A DNA stretch of 64,000 bases from Chrysemys picta bellii (taxonomy: Eukaryota > Chordata > Testudines > Emydidae): the NCBI RefSeq assembly GCF_011386835.1, contig NC_088791.1, positions 9,858,998 to 9,922,997 on the forward strand. Direction: 5' to 3'. This document shows positions 44,851 through 56,853 of the stretch, one piece after another. The stretch's first letter is position 1; every line of letters begins with the position of its first letter. The notes beneath the pieces were generated by a model, which saw only the letters and a list, made by a program, of their open reading frames with translations, did not search any database and had not been told where the DNA came from. Position numbers and translations under genes: made by a program.

Positions 44851-46302
44851 TCCTTCCTGACACTCTTGCAGGGATCAGTTTGCACCGTGAAGTATGTGTT
44901 CATGTGAATGTTATTGTTCCATGATCCAGCCCTCGTTAAAACCCACCAACAACATTTGACTCTCTGAATCCCTGCAACAGCCAGTTCCACACGTTAACAC
45001 AAATGCTCTGAGATTAGAATCAATGAAAGGAGATATTTAAACTTATTTGCCATTAATTTAATTGCTCTCCTATTATGCAGCATATTCCCTTCCTCTCTCT
45101 CTCCCTTACTCTGTTAAAGCTACAGTGTCTCCAGCATAGACTAGAGTTTCACCTTGAAAATGCTTTGTGTGGATCCAAGTTAGTTACGGGCCCTGGGACA
45201 GTTTCTGAGGAGGGAGCTGGTGCTGGAGATAATGAGCTTGCCATGGGGAATGTATTGGTATCCCTAGTGACTCCATCCTTGGCTGCTGTATCCAGTCTGT
45301 GCGCAATTGAGAATAGAGTCTGTGACAACTTCAGACGTTCTTCTTTATTTTAGTACCGTGTGTTACAACTGCATGGAGGAAACAAATTTCTCAATCAGTG
45401 AAACTGGTGGAAGATAGTCTCCAAGGCAGGTGCAATTGTTTTTCCTTTGACTTGAATTCTTCATGATATCCCCAGAAGCGCTTTTTTTTTTTTTTGCAAA
45501 TGCAATATTGTCCATTTTGCCATTGATTTACAACATTAACAAATATGTAAAATGCTGCTGCTTTTCACCCAGCAAAGGCATGATTGCTGGTGGGACTAGC
45601 CAGGGACAGATTTCTCAATGGCGCACTCACGTCGACTGTAGAATAGGAAGTAGCTCAAGGAAAGTGGCTCCTAGGTAACATGGTGTTGGGGCCCCTGGGA
45701 AATATCTAACATGGATGGATAGACAGTCAGGGTGGGTGCCTAATTGCCTGCAGTGTTAAAACTAGACTGGACAAAGTACTAGTGAGCATACATCCCGGAG
45801 CGCCTGGGTTAAAAGCACCGAGGACTAGGCTGGGCTGCAAGAGGTCTCCAGGGAGCACTGAAAGATGGGTACACCTAGTCCAGGGCACACTGGGCTCATC
45901 CCCATGGTATCCAAGATGGCTCTTGCACCATGTCCTATAGGTCAACCATCCAAACTCCAGAGCCAAGGGCCCCTACACTGAGAATTCCCTTCCATCTGCC
46001 CTTGGACAGCTAAGTCTGGGGACTGTTAACTCCAGCATCCCAGCTGAACTCAGCCTCCTTAGTGTCTCCTGGGGAAAAAGGTGTCTGCATCTAGTCAACT
46101 GTCTCTGCTACTGTCCGACTGTTCCCAGCCATATATTATTTAGTTCTCCTATCCTGTCTGTTCTGAACGTCCCAAGCAATGGAGCATCTACTCCATACCT
46201 TGGGGACGTCTTGCTGTCTAATAGAGCTCACTGGCAGGAGGTATTTGCTGATCATTTGTCTGAAATTTTCCCCTTGATTTGGTCCCGCTACTTCCCTGGT
46301 GA
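44851..46302. other. Unique intronic DNA, no gene seen
   Basis: Poly-T run at 45481-45495. No repeat family or exon recognised. Confidence 0.45.
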
Positions 46303-46339
46303 TTGTTTGTTTGTTTGTTTGTTTGTTTGTTTGTTTGTT

Positions 46340-46383
<44 letters not shown>
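46303..46383. repeat. Compound (TTTG)n(TTTC)n microsatellite
   Basis: About nine TTTG units run directly into about eleven TTTC units on the plus strand. The nearly perfect units suggest it is length-polymorphic. Confidence 0.95.
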
Positions 46384-46384
<1 letters not shown>

Positions 46385-47020
46385 TCACCCTGCTTTCCAT
46401 TTGGATATCACCCGAGCTGCTATCTCCTTCTGCATTGGAAACTATTAAAAGGATAGATATGTTAATCGGCATCATTACAACAAACTGTCCCAGCCATACT
46501 GCAATTCAGGCGTACGTTTCATGTTGCTATTTAAATGATGAGATGTTTTTTATGCCACTGACAGCTACTTGAGTTTAATTCATTTTGATTTTGTTAGGAG
46601 TGGGAAAGTTATCAGGATTCCATAATTAAAAATGCATGCTTGGGTTATTTATGCATGTTTCATATAGTTGTGTATGTTCCATTATAATTCAACGTTGGCC
46701 AACGGAGATATCAAGTGTGAGGGGGGCCTGGTGAATATATGCATCATTCAGTTACATTTGTGACATCACATTTCATTGACTGATTTTATGACACCTTTCA
46801 ATATGTGCCCTGGATAGGTTTGGATAAAGTGGGGGGGTTTCTCCAGAGATTGCTGGGACTTGGTAACAATGGGTCCAAATCCCTTTCCACATCCACACCG
46901 TTCCAATGTTTGGGGAAGCTTGGATCTGAAGCTGAACTGTGCAGTTGGTTCCGGTCTGTACAGCAGAGTGGATTGAAACCCCAGATGTGAATGAGCCCAG
47001 ACATTGTAGCTTGAATCTAA
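46384..47020. other. Unique intronic DNA, no gene seen
   Basis: No repeat or exon recognised. Confidence 0.45.
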
Positions 47021-47309
47021 GGCCTCGTTTGCCTCCATGGAAAAAGTTCTACTGCTTTATTTATACTACTATAATTAAAGTGAAACAACTCCCCTAGTGC
47101 GGATGCAGTTATACTGGCATAAAAGTGCCTATAGTGGTATGGCTACTCCCACAGGGGAATGCAAATAATTTATACTGATACGAGACACCTTTATTCTGGT
47201 ACAACTGCATCTACACTAGGGGTTGTATTGCTATAAATAGTTTGGTAAAGAAATGACACCCGGACCCAATATAGTTATATCAATGCAAAAATTGTGTGCA
47301 AACCAGGCC
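47021..47309 (+). mobile_element. Non-autonomous DNA element with inverted ends
   Basis: Left end ggcctcgtttgcc after taa. The right end, reverse-complemented, is ggcctggtttgcacac. The middle contains internal reverse repeats such as gatgcagttatactggcata and acaactgcatctacactagg. The 3-bp duplication at the right end is not exact. Confidence 0.65.
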
Positions 47310-47342
47310 ATAGATTCTCGAGACTACTGTAATTGTCTAGTT

Positions 47343-47451
47343 CAGTCGTTTTCAACCTGTGGTTCGCAGACCCCTGGAGGTCCGCAGAGGTTCGCACCTC
47401 CATTTGAAAATGTTTAGGGATCTGCAAATGAAATAAGGTTGAAAACCACTG
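47343..47451 (+). mobile_element. Short hAT MITE, 109 bp
   Basis: The ends cagtcgttttcaacct and the reverse complement of aggttgaaaaccactg pair well. Flanking 8-mers gtctagtt and gtttagtc match at six of eight bases. The inner ggtccgcagaggttcgcacc is typical of this reptile group. Confidence 0.85.
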
Positions 47452-47469
47452 GTTTAGTCTGATCGGTGG

Positions 47470-48455
47470 AACTATTATCTTTGGAAAGTCATGGGAAAGT
47501 CATGGGAGACGGGAGAGATTCCAGAAGACTGGAAAAGGGCAAATATAGTGCCCATCTATAAAAAGGGAAATAAAAACAACCCAGGTAACTACAGACCAGT
47601 TAGTTTAACTTCTGTGCCAGGGAAGATAATGGAGCAAGTAATTAAGGAAATCATCTGCAAACACTTGGAAGGTGGTAAGGTGATAGGGAACCGCCAGCAT
47701 GGATTTTTGAAGAACAAATCATGTCAAACCAATCTGCTAGCTTTCTTTGATAGGATAACGAGCCTTGTGGATAAGGGTGAAGCGGTGGATGTGGATACCT
47801 AGACTTTAGTAAGGCATTTGATACGGTCTCGCATGATATTCTTATCGATAAACTAGGCAAATACAAATTAGATGGGGCTACTATAAGGTGGGTGCATAAC
47901 TGGCTGGATAACCGTACTCAGAGAGTTGTTGTTAATGGTTCCCAATCCTGCTGGAAAGGCGTAACAAGTGGGGTACCGCAGGGGTCTGTTTTGGGACCGG
48001 CTCTGTTCAATATCTTCATCAACGACTTAGATATTGGCATAGAAAGTACGCTTATTAAGTTTGCGGATGATACCAAACTGGGAGGGATTGCAACTACTTT
48101 GGAGGACAGGGTCATAATTCAAAATGATCTGGACAAATTGGAGAAATGGTCTGAGTTAAACAGGATGAAGTTTAACAAAGACAAATGCAAAGTGCTCCAC
48201 TTAAGAAGGAAAAATCAATTTCACACATACAGAATGGGAAAAGACTGTCTAGGAAGGAGTACGGCAGAAAGGGATCTAGGGGTTATAGTGGACCACAAGC
48301 TAAATATGAGTCAACAGTGTGATGCTGTTGCAAAAAAAGCAAACATGATTCTGGGATGTATTAACAGGTGTGTTGTGAGCAAGACACGAGAAGTCATTCT
48401 TCCGCTCTACTCTGCTCTGGTTAGGCCTCAGCTGGAGTATTGTGTGCAGCCCCTC
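47470..48455 (+). mobile_element. CR1 retrotransposon, RT core, one frameshift, 3' end missing
   Basis: Encodes the middle of CR1 reverse transcriptase. 47491-47802 reads IPEDWKRANIVPIYKKGNKN and NYRPVSLTSVPGKIMEQV. A frameshift just before LDFSKAFDTV at about 47800 is followed by a 227-codon frame from 47892 with [20 protein letters not shown], the palm motif FADDTKLGG and a thumb region to RPQLEYCVQP. The copy stops at about 48455, well before the C-terminal domain and 3' untranslated region. CR1 copies normally keep the 3' end, so this end was lost after or during insertion. A 12-bp tandem duplication (gaaagtcatggg) lies at its left edge, 47485-47510. Confidence 0.96.
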
Positions 48456-48494
48456 CTGTTAGCCCATCTAGTGCAATCAGTGGAAGGGCCAAGT

Positions 48495-48790
48495 GAGAGG
48501 CAAGATGTTCTTGTGGTTAGAGCACCGGCCTGCGGACTCAGGAGATCTGAAATTGGTTCCCACCTCTGCCACTGACTCTCTGTCTGACCTTGGGTAAATT
48601 ACCCAATCTCCCCTGTGCCTCAGATCCCCATCTGTACAACAGGGAGAACAACACTCCCTTTCTCCCACCCTCTGCTGTCTGTTTAGACTGTAAGCTCTTT
48701 GGGGCATAGACATGTGTACGCATTATGCTGTGCACCATGGGGCCCAGAATCAGCTGGGGCCTCTAGCCGGTGCCATTATTCAAGGGTTCC
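48495..48790 (+). repeat. Full-length MIR-type SINE with tail
   Basis: ttcttgtggttagagcaccg, cacctctgccactgactctc, ctgaccttgggtaaattacc and the tail gtttagactgtaagctcttt. Confidence 0.93.
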
Positions 48791-49000
48791 TGTGCCATTA
48801 TGTGTATTAGACACGTTGAACAAGAATTGCCAGCGCAGAGTTTTCTCTTCTGCTGCCTTTCTTCAGCCCCATTGATCATGTCTTAATAGCCAACACATCC
48901 CCCTCCAACCCAAATATATATTACCTTTGATAATACTGTGCTCTCCTATAGCAGTTTTGATGGAACACCTCTGAGCACTTAGCAAACTAATGAATTAAGC
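48791..49000. other. Unique intronic DNA
   Basis: Nothing recognised. Confidence 0.4.
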
Positions 49001-49165
49001 CTGAATACTGGCAGGTGGTAGTATCCTTGTTTTACAGATGGGGAAACTGAGGCACAGAGTGGCTAAGTGATTGTCCCAAAGTTACCCACAGATTGAATGG
49101 CAGAGTGAGGAAGAGACACAAAAACGTCTGACCCCAAGACTTGGGCTTTAAACATAGGCCCATTC
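49000..49165 (-). repeat. MIR/CORE-SINE copy, antisense
   Basis: cttgttttacagatggggaa, ctgaggcacagagtggctaa, then gtgattgtcccaaagttacc. Confidence 0.88.
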
Positions 49166-49815
49166 CATCTATTAATGCTGCTGAATTTTCAATTGCAGCT
49201 CAAATGGATATGATTGTAACTACATGCAAGCCCTCTCAGGAGATGCTATCCAGTCATTTCTGGCTGGGGATAGGTGTCCTGTATCACCAGCACAGATAGA
49301 TATATGTACTGCAGGTTCCCTGGTGGTCTGTACTCTAAATAGGCAAAATTCACCCCTGTATAAAATGCACCTCTTAAGCCCATTTTTGTGTTGGCCCTTT
49401 GCACAGGGATGAATTTCATCCCATCTTGATAATATAATAATATACATAGAAATCCCTCTTTATCAAGATTAGAATATTTCTCTATCTGTTACAGAGGGTG
49501 CATGTGTGGGTGTGAGGGGGGAAAGATTATAGCGACAAAAGAGCTATGGAATACATTATGTTGTGGTATAAAGTTATTTATGGCATGAGTTTGGGATATT
49601 TTTAGACTGTAAGTAGATTTCTTTTAAACGGCAGCTGTGTTGAACCTGCTGGAATGTTAGAAGTTGTCCCGATGGAGTTAGATTAGCAGGCAGAGTGCAG
49701 ATGAAAAGTTTGAAGCTGCAAAATTAATACCACTTATCCCATGTTTTTCAGTTTATTCACGATTTATCAATCATGGTCACACATGTACACAGGTGCGCAT
49801 AGGCACATACACAAA
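49166..49815. other. Unique intronic DNA, no gene seen
   Basis: AT-rich in parts. Nothing recognised. Confidence 0.45.
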
Positions 49816-49819
49816 CACT

Positions 49820-50045
49820 GCACTTCTATAAGACCTTTCATTAGTGAATCTCTAAGCGCTTTACAAAAACAGATATGAATTATTATATCCATTTTATAGT
49901 TGAGGAAACTGAAGCACAGATCTGTTAAATGACTTGCAGAAAGAAGGTCCCATAGTGAGATGATTGTAGAGTTGAGACTAGAGCCAGTGAGTTTAATACT
50001 CAGTACCCTGCTCTGACCATGACTAGACCATGCTTTGTAAGACAC
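49820..50045 (-). repeat. MIR/CORE-SINE copy, antisense
   Basis: aatctctaagcgctttacaa, tccattttatagttgaggaa, actgaagcacagatctgtta and agaaggtcccatagtgag. Confidence 0.88.
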
Positions 50046-50564
50046 TTGGCCAATAATTTAACTCAGCCAGTTCCATGCACGCAAATATACCCTCTGGATG
50101 GTTTTTTCACCTTTATTTTGTTCCACTGAATTTATTCAAGAGCCATTGTTGCTGTTTGTAATGGCCTGCACAGGGACTATTGCCTGTCTGTGGACTCTAA
50201 GCTGGAGGGAGTGTCGTGTTAGTTACTTGCTTTCTTTCCAGTTCCCCCCAGCCTCTCTCACAGGACAATGTTCAGAGGTGCTGGAACTCAGAGTGACTAG
50301 ATTCAGACATGGGCTGCACGTGAGGTGACCCCAACACATAGTGATCTCTTGTGAAGCCCACAGGCCATCTCTGGGAATGGGACTATGGGCCTGTCCCGCT
50401 GTCCCCAAATCCTTCCCCTTTGAGTGGCAGAGTCTGACAGAGATCAAGCATAGCAGAACCCCTATGTGCTCTCTGCAAGGTTCTCTCTGCAATTAATTGA
50501 AGTGCTTGTATCTGAGGAGTGTCCTATAACCCTCTTTCAGATCTGCCCTAAGCCAGAGGCACCA
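50046..50564. other. Unique intronic DNA, no gene seen
   Basis: Nothing recognised. Confidence 0.4.
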
Positions 50565-50660
50565 GACCTCCTATTATTATTGGTATTATGGTAGTTCCTA
50601 GAGGCTTGGATCAGGATCAGGGCCTTGTTGTGCTATGGGGTGTCCATGCACACTCAGATC
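50565..50660 (-). repeat. MIR-type SINE tail, antisense
   Basis: attattggtattatggtagt and ggatcaggatcagggccttg are the reversed end of the tail seen at 12640-12740. Confidence 0.7.
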
Positions 50661-50689
50661 CAGCATGTCTATGAATCAAGTGGAAATGA

Positions 50690-50870
50690 CAGTGGGTCGT
50701 AGGCCCCTGGGGCAGTGGGGGAGGGGGGAAGGTTTGCAAACCTTCCCAAGACCACCCTTCCCTTCCCATAGTGCTAAATGGGAGAAAAATCCTGGGTAGG
50801 TGGGAGTGGGGTCCTTGGGGGGGCCCTGGTAGGGAAGAGCTTGAGAAGCCCTGTGCTAAGGCTTGGCCTG
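50690..50870. repeat. G-rich segment, possible DNA-transposon remnant
   Basis: Long G and GGGA runs with gagaagccctgtgct at the right side, reminiscent of hAT-derived ends. No inverted end pair is convincing. Confidence 0.3.
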
Positions 50871-51677
50871 GAAGCTACTGGTTTATCTCATTTCCCTGCC
50901 TCTGTGCCTTTCCTCTTTCACCTGGGCTAAAAATGGGATATTGACAAAGTCCTAATGCTGCCCACTGGGACTCTGGAGAAAGGTGGGAGAAAATCCCCAA
51001 GCCAGCTCCTCCTCCTCCCAGTGTACCCCTGCCCTAAACTATCCTCTGATTCTTTGATGAAAAAGAACAGCTCTGCCAGGTGAACATTTTCTTGGTCTGG
51101 AGGATGCCAAATGTGGTACTGCGTTTTACCAGTGTGAGTGGTAACCGGGGCCCAGAAAATGCTGGACAAATGGGTGAATATTTTCTCTGCAAGGCTGCAT
51201 GTATCCTCTTCATCTCAACACGGCCTGTGCATGGGTGGGAGAGAACTGGCTAACCATCTTGGATTTGATATGTCCATGTTACATTATCCAAAGGCTTAGC
51301 AGCGTTTGATTCTTACATTTTTATAATTTCGCCAGATAATATTCGTGTTTATTTTAAGCATTTAATTTTTTTATCTATTTAAATTTTCAGAGTGGTTGGA
51401 AATGATGGGGGCAGGTCAGACAATGGGGAGATCTGATGAAAATTATTTATCGCCAGTAGACATTGAGATTCAAAAAGTTTTATAATTGTTAAAACACGGA
51501 TTGTCAACCTCACATGCCAAAATATACCAAGTAAATATCCTTAAATCAAACCCTAAAAGTTCTTAGGTAGCATTTTTCTTTCTTTGCCTGTCTGTAAATT
51601 TCCATTATCATTGATGGAAATATATTTTTGTCTGTTTTAGTGTGTACAGTGAAAGCAACTTTAGCTGACATTTAATG

Positions 51678-51708
<31 letters not shown>

Positions 51709-52190
51709 CCATCTCTGTGCCTACTGAATGTCAGTTGCAAACAGCTCCCCATAGCGGATGTGTTTCAAACCCTTTCTGCTGCTGGCTGACTCTCTGTATC
51801 CCAGTGGGAGGCCCTGAAGCCACAGAAGAGACAGCTGCAGGCCAGCCTGCTCTGGACTGACTTCATACGGTGGTATCTCTTTCCCTTTTCCTCCCGGAGT
51901 TGTATCATAGTCTGCAGTAGCAGAACCCCTGCCACCTGTTGCTAGTTAAATGCTGTTTGGAACATTCCAGGCTTTGGGTTTTTGCATGAGTTGAGTTGGG
52001 ATGAACTTGGCAAGGCCCTTGTACCTTCATGAATAAATTAGGAGGAGCGCTGCAAGGTTTCTAGTGCTTGCAATGCTGGGAGCATGCAGGCTCTGTTGAG
52101 AGCCTGGAATAAAGCAGGCTTGAAGGTATGACTTGCTGAGGCTGGAATAGCAATATATATGCTTTCCACTAATACTTCTGTGGTGCCTCC
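50871..52190. other. Unique intronic DNA, no gene seen
   Basis: Contains an AT-rich, repeat-poor part at about 51290-51680 that could be conserved. Nothing else is recognised. Confidence 0.4.
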
Positions 52191-52194
52191 TTCA

Positions 52195-52290
52195 TGGGTC
52201 ATCTGCAGGGTTTGAACCATCAACCTTCAGAGCTGCAGCACAGACCTCTATCACTTGAACTAAAGGAGTAACTCTGGTAGCAGTAGTATG
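52195..52290 (-). repeat. tRNA-derived SINE, antisense, both promoter boxes clear
   Basis: On the minus strand the A box tagttcaagtgatagagg and B box ggttcaaaccc are both near consensus and at tRNA-like spacing (about 40 bp). It is the clearest copy of the tRNA-headed family in this window. The post-B part is not recognised. Confidence 0.75.
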
Positions 52291-53749
52291 TTGTTATCCT
52301 CAAGTGGACTAACCTCTAAAAGGGGATATAATATTCTATGCCGGTGTGTTACGTTAGTACCAGTCAGGAGTAGGCCAGACAATGATCTGGAAACTGCCTC
52401 TTCATTTCATACATAGGAATTACCATATCCTAACAGACAAGTGCCCTCTAGCCGAGCTTTGATGGTGGACAGTTCCAAAGCCTTCAGAGGAAGACACAAC
52501 CCCTGGCCCCACTGCTACCCCTTCCCCCCGCTCCCCACACATGGAACCTTACTGTGCAAATCTATTCCGTAGTAGGGGCAAGGGAGGTATGTCTTGTGTG
52601 CTAATCAGCACAAGCCCTGAAGCAATAGGATTGAATAACTATTGTAATTTTTATTCCAATCACAGTAACTGCATATGCTACTCTTACCCATGTAAATTTT
52701 CTTAATGTGCTAAAATATTTTGCCACAGTCCTATCAAGCAGCAGTGAGTTTCACAGGTTGGTTTAGACCCTTCTTTGTGGGTGAAGCTGGGGCTTGGATT
52801 GTGGATGAACTGGGAAGAGAGGAAGTTGTCAGTCACGGAAAATGCCATGGAAAAGACCATGCTGACTCTCCTGGTGACCCTGCACAGTATGTCCACGGAG
52901 CAGTATGTGTGCCTAGAAAGAAAACCATGCCCTTATTGTGGGAGTGTGTGACACAGCCACAATGCATGCTTGCCCATTGCTGCCCTGTCCAGGTTGGTAG
53001 CTTTCCACTGCAGCTCTCTGGTGGCAGCATTATGGGAAGCTCTAATCTAGGCAAGTGCTGGGGTTTTACCATCCTGTCATCTAATCCAAAACCCCTCTGG
53101 ATGCTCCATCCATTGCTGCTGCCAGGGGGGCTGCACGAGGGGCAAATCTTGGGTACCATTAGGGCTGCCGTAGTGTGATGTTCTCACAAGAGAATCCAGG
53201 TGAGGAAGCCTGTTTGATGGCATTGCAAGCGGCAGAAGTTATTTACACCCCACAGCCTGGTCTTCCACCTGGTCCTACAGTGCTGACTGCAGCCTAGAGA
53301 ACTAGGGAGGGCCGGTTCACAGATTATTAGCCGGAGGTGGGAGACCGTGGACAATGTCCTGCTCCGTGGCAGAACCCTGCTCCCCCCCGTCCACGCAGCT
53401 GGGCCCGATTGGTCTTGTCCACTCTGAATGGAGAGAGCAGCCAGCACAGGGAGTGGTATTAGCCCATTGTGCTGTACCTATCTGTGTGATGCCTGGTTAA
53501 CTGTAAGCACCAAAGGCTGAAATTTTCAAAGCTGCCTAGGAGATTCGGATGCCTGGTTCCTGGCATCCCAAATCCCAGAGGTGGCTTTGGAAACCCCAGC
53601 CTGGCAGCCCGGAGGCCAGATGGCTGTTGGAAGCGAGCCAAGATGTCTCTTTTATCCCGTGTTTGATTAAAGGAACGAACTCTAAAGCCCCGCTGGCCCT
53701 GGGATTGGAGTGACGTGTGACAGCCAGGCCGCGCTTGCTTCAGCATGCC
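52291..53749. other. Unique intronic DNA, no gene seen
   Basis: The open frame at 52720-53178 (152 codons) has no domain, no conserved neighbours and an overlapping antisense frame. Confidence 0.45.
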
Positions 53750-54300
53750 GCTAATGGCACCTTCAGATCTCGCCTTTTGTTACGGCCTTACAAAGAGCAG
53801 CAGCGACCAGGTATTTAGAATGTCTTGCCTCTAAATGCCTCTGCCAGAAACATTTGATAGAGACACACGCTCACCTCACACATCCGCATGCACCAGACAT
53901 ATTTGATGAAGGCGTTTGTTAGTGGAGATACTTACCGTGCGTGCTCCTGTTGCCACCTTCTCTGATTCTTGTAATAAAGAGGAGATTTTTAAAGTGCTAT
54001 TCTGACGGCTGCTTTACATTTATGAGACGTCTGAGTCAGCAGTTTAATACCCAGCCATCTCTTGGAAGAATTTGGACTGTTTGTTTACTATGTTGAGCAC
54101 AGCCTGCTCCTCTCTGCTATTAATTGACAGGCCGGGATGCTTTCTCGGCCGTTTTCGAAGGCTTGCTGCGTCTGCTCAGGCGCTGGGAAATGCACATTTG
54201 GATTATTAGCAAATAGGATATTATTTCAGTGCAAATGTATCTCTTGATACCGGAGGTGTCAAATGCTCTGCCTAACGATCATGTTTTAAATATAGTTTAT
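53750..54300. promoter_or_regulatory. Candidate conserved non-coding element cluster
   Basis: More than 500 bp free of recognisable repeats. Homeodomain/TALE-like ctattaattgacagg at about 54116-54130, ggattattagcaaatagg at about 54200-54217 and repeated ttgataga/tgatga-type motifs are packed here. This is the strongest enhancer-like block by eye in the window, but only alignment to other vertebrates can establish it. Confidence 0.4.
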
Positions 54301-54448
54301 CGTTTTCCTTGCTTCCCTGCACCACCTACTATTGTATCTGCATTGTAAAATTCTTGTACAGCGTGTCTGTGTGTAAATTATATAGATCTATAATTACACC
54401 CACGGAGAGAGATCTATCCATATTTATATATAGGAGAGAAAGGGAATG

Positions 54449-54452
<4 letters not shown>

Positions 54453-54479
<27 letters not shown>
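54453..54479. repeat. (CA)n microsatellite
   Basis: An uninterrupted CA run of about 27 bases. Confidence 0.95.
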
Positions 54480-54489
54480 ACCCCTTTTA

Positions 54490-54848
54490 GGTCACACACT
54501 CTGATAATTACAGTGTAGTTACACTGTGGTTGTGCATTTTTTGCTACCTGTAATTACCGCTAATTCCTACAACCAGAAAGGTCACCAAGTGATTGAGAAT
54601 AAATACATTGTAAACAGGATGTAGTTAATAAACCTGGATTCTATTGGTGTATGTATTAAATGCACCCGGGGGGTGCTAAGTAAAGCAGTCATGTCATTGA
54701 GGTTCTGATTATATGAATTAATGGTAGTTACATAATGAAAAGCCAAATCACGGTACTTGTATCAAAGTGACTTTGATGTAGTGTAACAATTACACTGAGT
54801 GCAGTGTAACGACACTATAAATACAGCGCCCTTTTCAGAGTGTGACCC
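54490..54848. mobile_element. Inverted-end element with GTAA/TTAC-rich interior
   Basis: The left end ggtcacacactctga and the reverse complement of the right end, gggtcacactctga, form terminal inverted repeats. The interior is rich in GTAATTAC and GTGTAAC motifs on both strands and so can fold extensively. Flanking 8-mers match only partly, so the superfamily is open. The segment at 14795-14940 shares its texture. Confidence 0.55.
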
Positions 54849-56845
54849 ACTCTTTATTCACTAATATTACTATGATCAAAAGTGCCAAGTGCATTTATCC
54901 GTGATTCATGTTTATCCATATCCCAACTGCTGCTGTGTGTTGGGGGAAATTTCAGGGAATCTCCTAAGTTTACTTCTGAACATTCATGTCTAAAATACTT
55001 AATTTGTTGTTTGACAAACTTTTTTTAAAACGAGACCAAACAACGAGTAGGGGAGCACAACACTGCCATCAGCCGTAGGCTGACCAATTGCAGAACAACA
55101 GTTAAATTTGAGAAGTTTTGCAAACAACTTGTCTGGAAATTTGCACTGTAACTCTTTAGGAAATGCTTCGGCAGAATGAATAAGTGCATGGAAATTGGGG
55201 TCAGTTCATGAAGGATTTTCTGATTTTTTTGGGCTCAGTGGATAATGAATATCATTACAAACCAACATTTGGACTAGCTCTAGTTTTGTGCATGGGCAGG
55301 TCACAGGAATGAATACCCCTGTTAAGTAATATATCCTGGGGCCTGGAAGACTCTAGTTTGAAAATCCTAGCCGTTTCTTTCAGATGGATGTCTGTGCTGT
55401 GTGCACATGGTGATTGGGTCTGGTGTATATGACTGTGTATCTGGGAGGGCATCCTGGACCCACTGCAGTCAATGGGATTTTTGTCATTGATTTCAGTGGG
55501 GCCAGGATTTCACCCCTGGTGTCTGGGTGAGCGGGGCTAGGTGCATGTGTCAAGGGATCAGTCTCTTTGGTGTCAGGGAAGGTGTGTGTGGAGGGGTGGT
55601 ACGTATCGGCTCTGTGTGTGTGTTTGCTTGGGAAGGATGGGCATGAAATCTGTCTCTCTTCTACCTGCTTTCTTCTCCTGCTCTGATCTCTGCTTGTTCT
55701 CTCCTGCAGTCCCACCTTTGGGACACCTCCCCGCACCCCCGGCAACCTTACCTACCTCTTGAGAAGCTAAAATACAGCTTGGCGCGCGCATGTGTGTGTA
55801 TATAATATATATTTCTGCCTGAGGCTCTCCTCCTGCATGTCAGGGCCTCACGTTCTTCCCATACACCTGCCAGGAGAGGCATGGACTGGAACAGCTTTGC
55901 TTGTTGATTTAGCATTTTGTGTCTGTATATAAAGTGTGTGTGGGGTGGGAGGGAGGGAGGGAGTTGCTCCTCTCTCTTGCTCTCCAGGGTTGCAGGTGTA
56001 GTAGGAAGAAAGCCTAAGATAGGTTTCCTCACAGCACCATCTGAGCTGCTGACAGTGAGTTGTTCTTCAGGCTCCAATACCTGTCTCCACCAGGCAGACA
56101 GGTGATTTTGTGATTAAAGTAACATCTATACGGCAGTACCCATGGCACCGAGTCCGAGCCCAGGTCACGTGACACCCAACCCCCCAGCAGAGTTTCACAG
56201 CCCACACTGCCTGAGTCAGCTGACCCAGGCCAGCCGTGGCTGTGCCGTGGGACTTTGATTGGAGTGTAGATGTAGCCGTAGGCACTGGACTGAGGCTCAG
56301 GAGAGCACCTTTCGCACACTTGCACAAGAGAGCAACAGGATACAACCAGGGATGGAAAGAGAATCCAAATCCTCCACCATCCGTTTCCTCTTCCTCGCCA
56401 TTGCTTCACCCCCTGCCTTCCAGCTCTCTTCCCTCCTTCCCCTTTCTGTTTTAATTGGCTTCTCCGGGTCATTCTAGTTTCCTGGCCTCTGAACTTTCAG
56501 CCAGAGCTGAATGGCCTGTGATTTCCCCTCGCCTCCAGATCTAAACCCTGTCACTGCTAACCTGCTACAGAAATCAGCAGAATGAGAAGTGTGGGGGAGG
56601 AGAGAGAGGAACGGACTAGCCACAACTCATCAGCCAGCCTCAATCTGCAGCAGGAGTGATCACCTCAGATCCAGGGCTAAGGAATCGCTTTTTTCCACCT
56701 TCATAACTCCATTATGGTCCAGGGAGATGCCAACAGGGCCCAGAGATTCTCAGCCTGCTGAGAGGGTGCTGTGAGAGACCAACTGGGCTGACAGGTTGTG
56801 GAACTGCAGTGACTGCAGACATTCAAGGCTGAGGCTAGACACAAA
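54849..56845. other. Mostly unique intronic DNA
   Basis: 55450-55520 includes a short widespread amniote repeat (actgcagtcaatgggatttt). GT-rich and TA-rich microsatellite pieces lie at about 55612-55622 and 55790-55812. No exon seen. Confidence 0.45.
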
Positions 56846-56853
56846 TCTAACAG

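Noticed and set aside
52195..52290. Possible tRNA gene on the minus strand
   Set aside because: A and B boxes are present but acceptor-stem pairing is not evident and related degenerate copies occur in the window. SINE origin fits better.
52720..53178. 152-codon plus-strand frame
   Set aside because: No family likeness, and an antisense 108-codon frame overlaps it. No exon-like boundaries around a conserved core.
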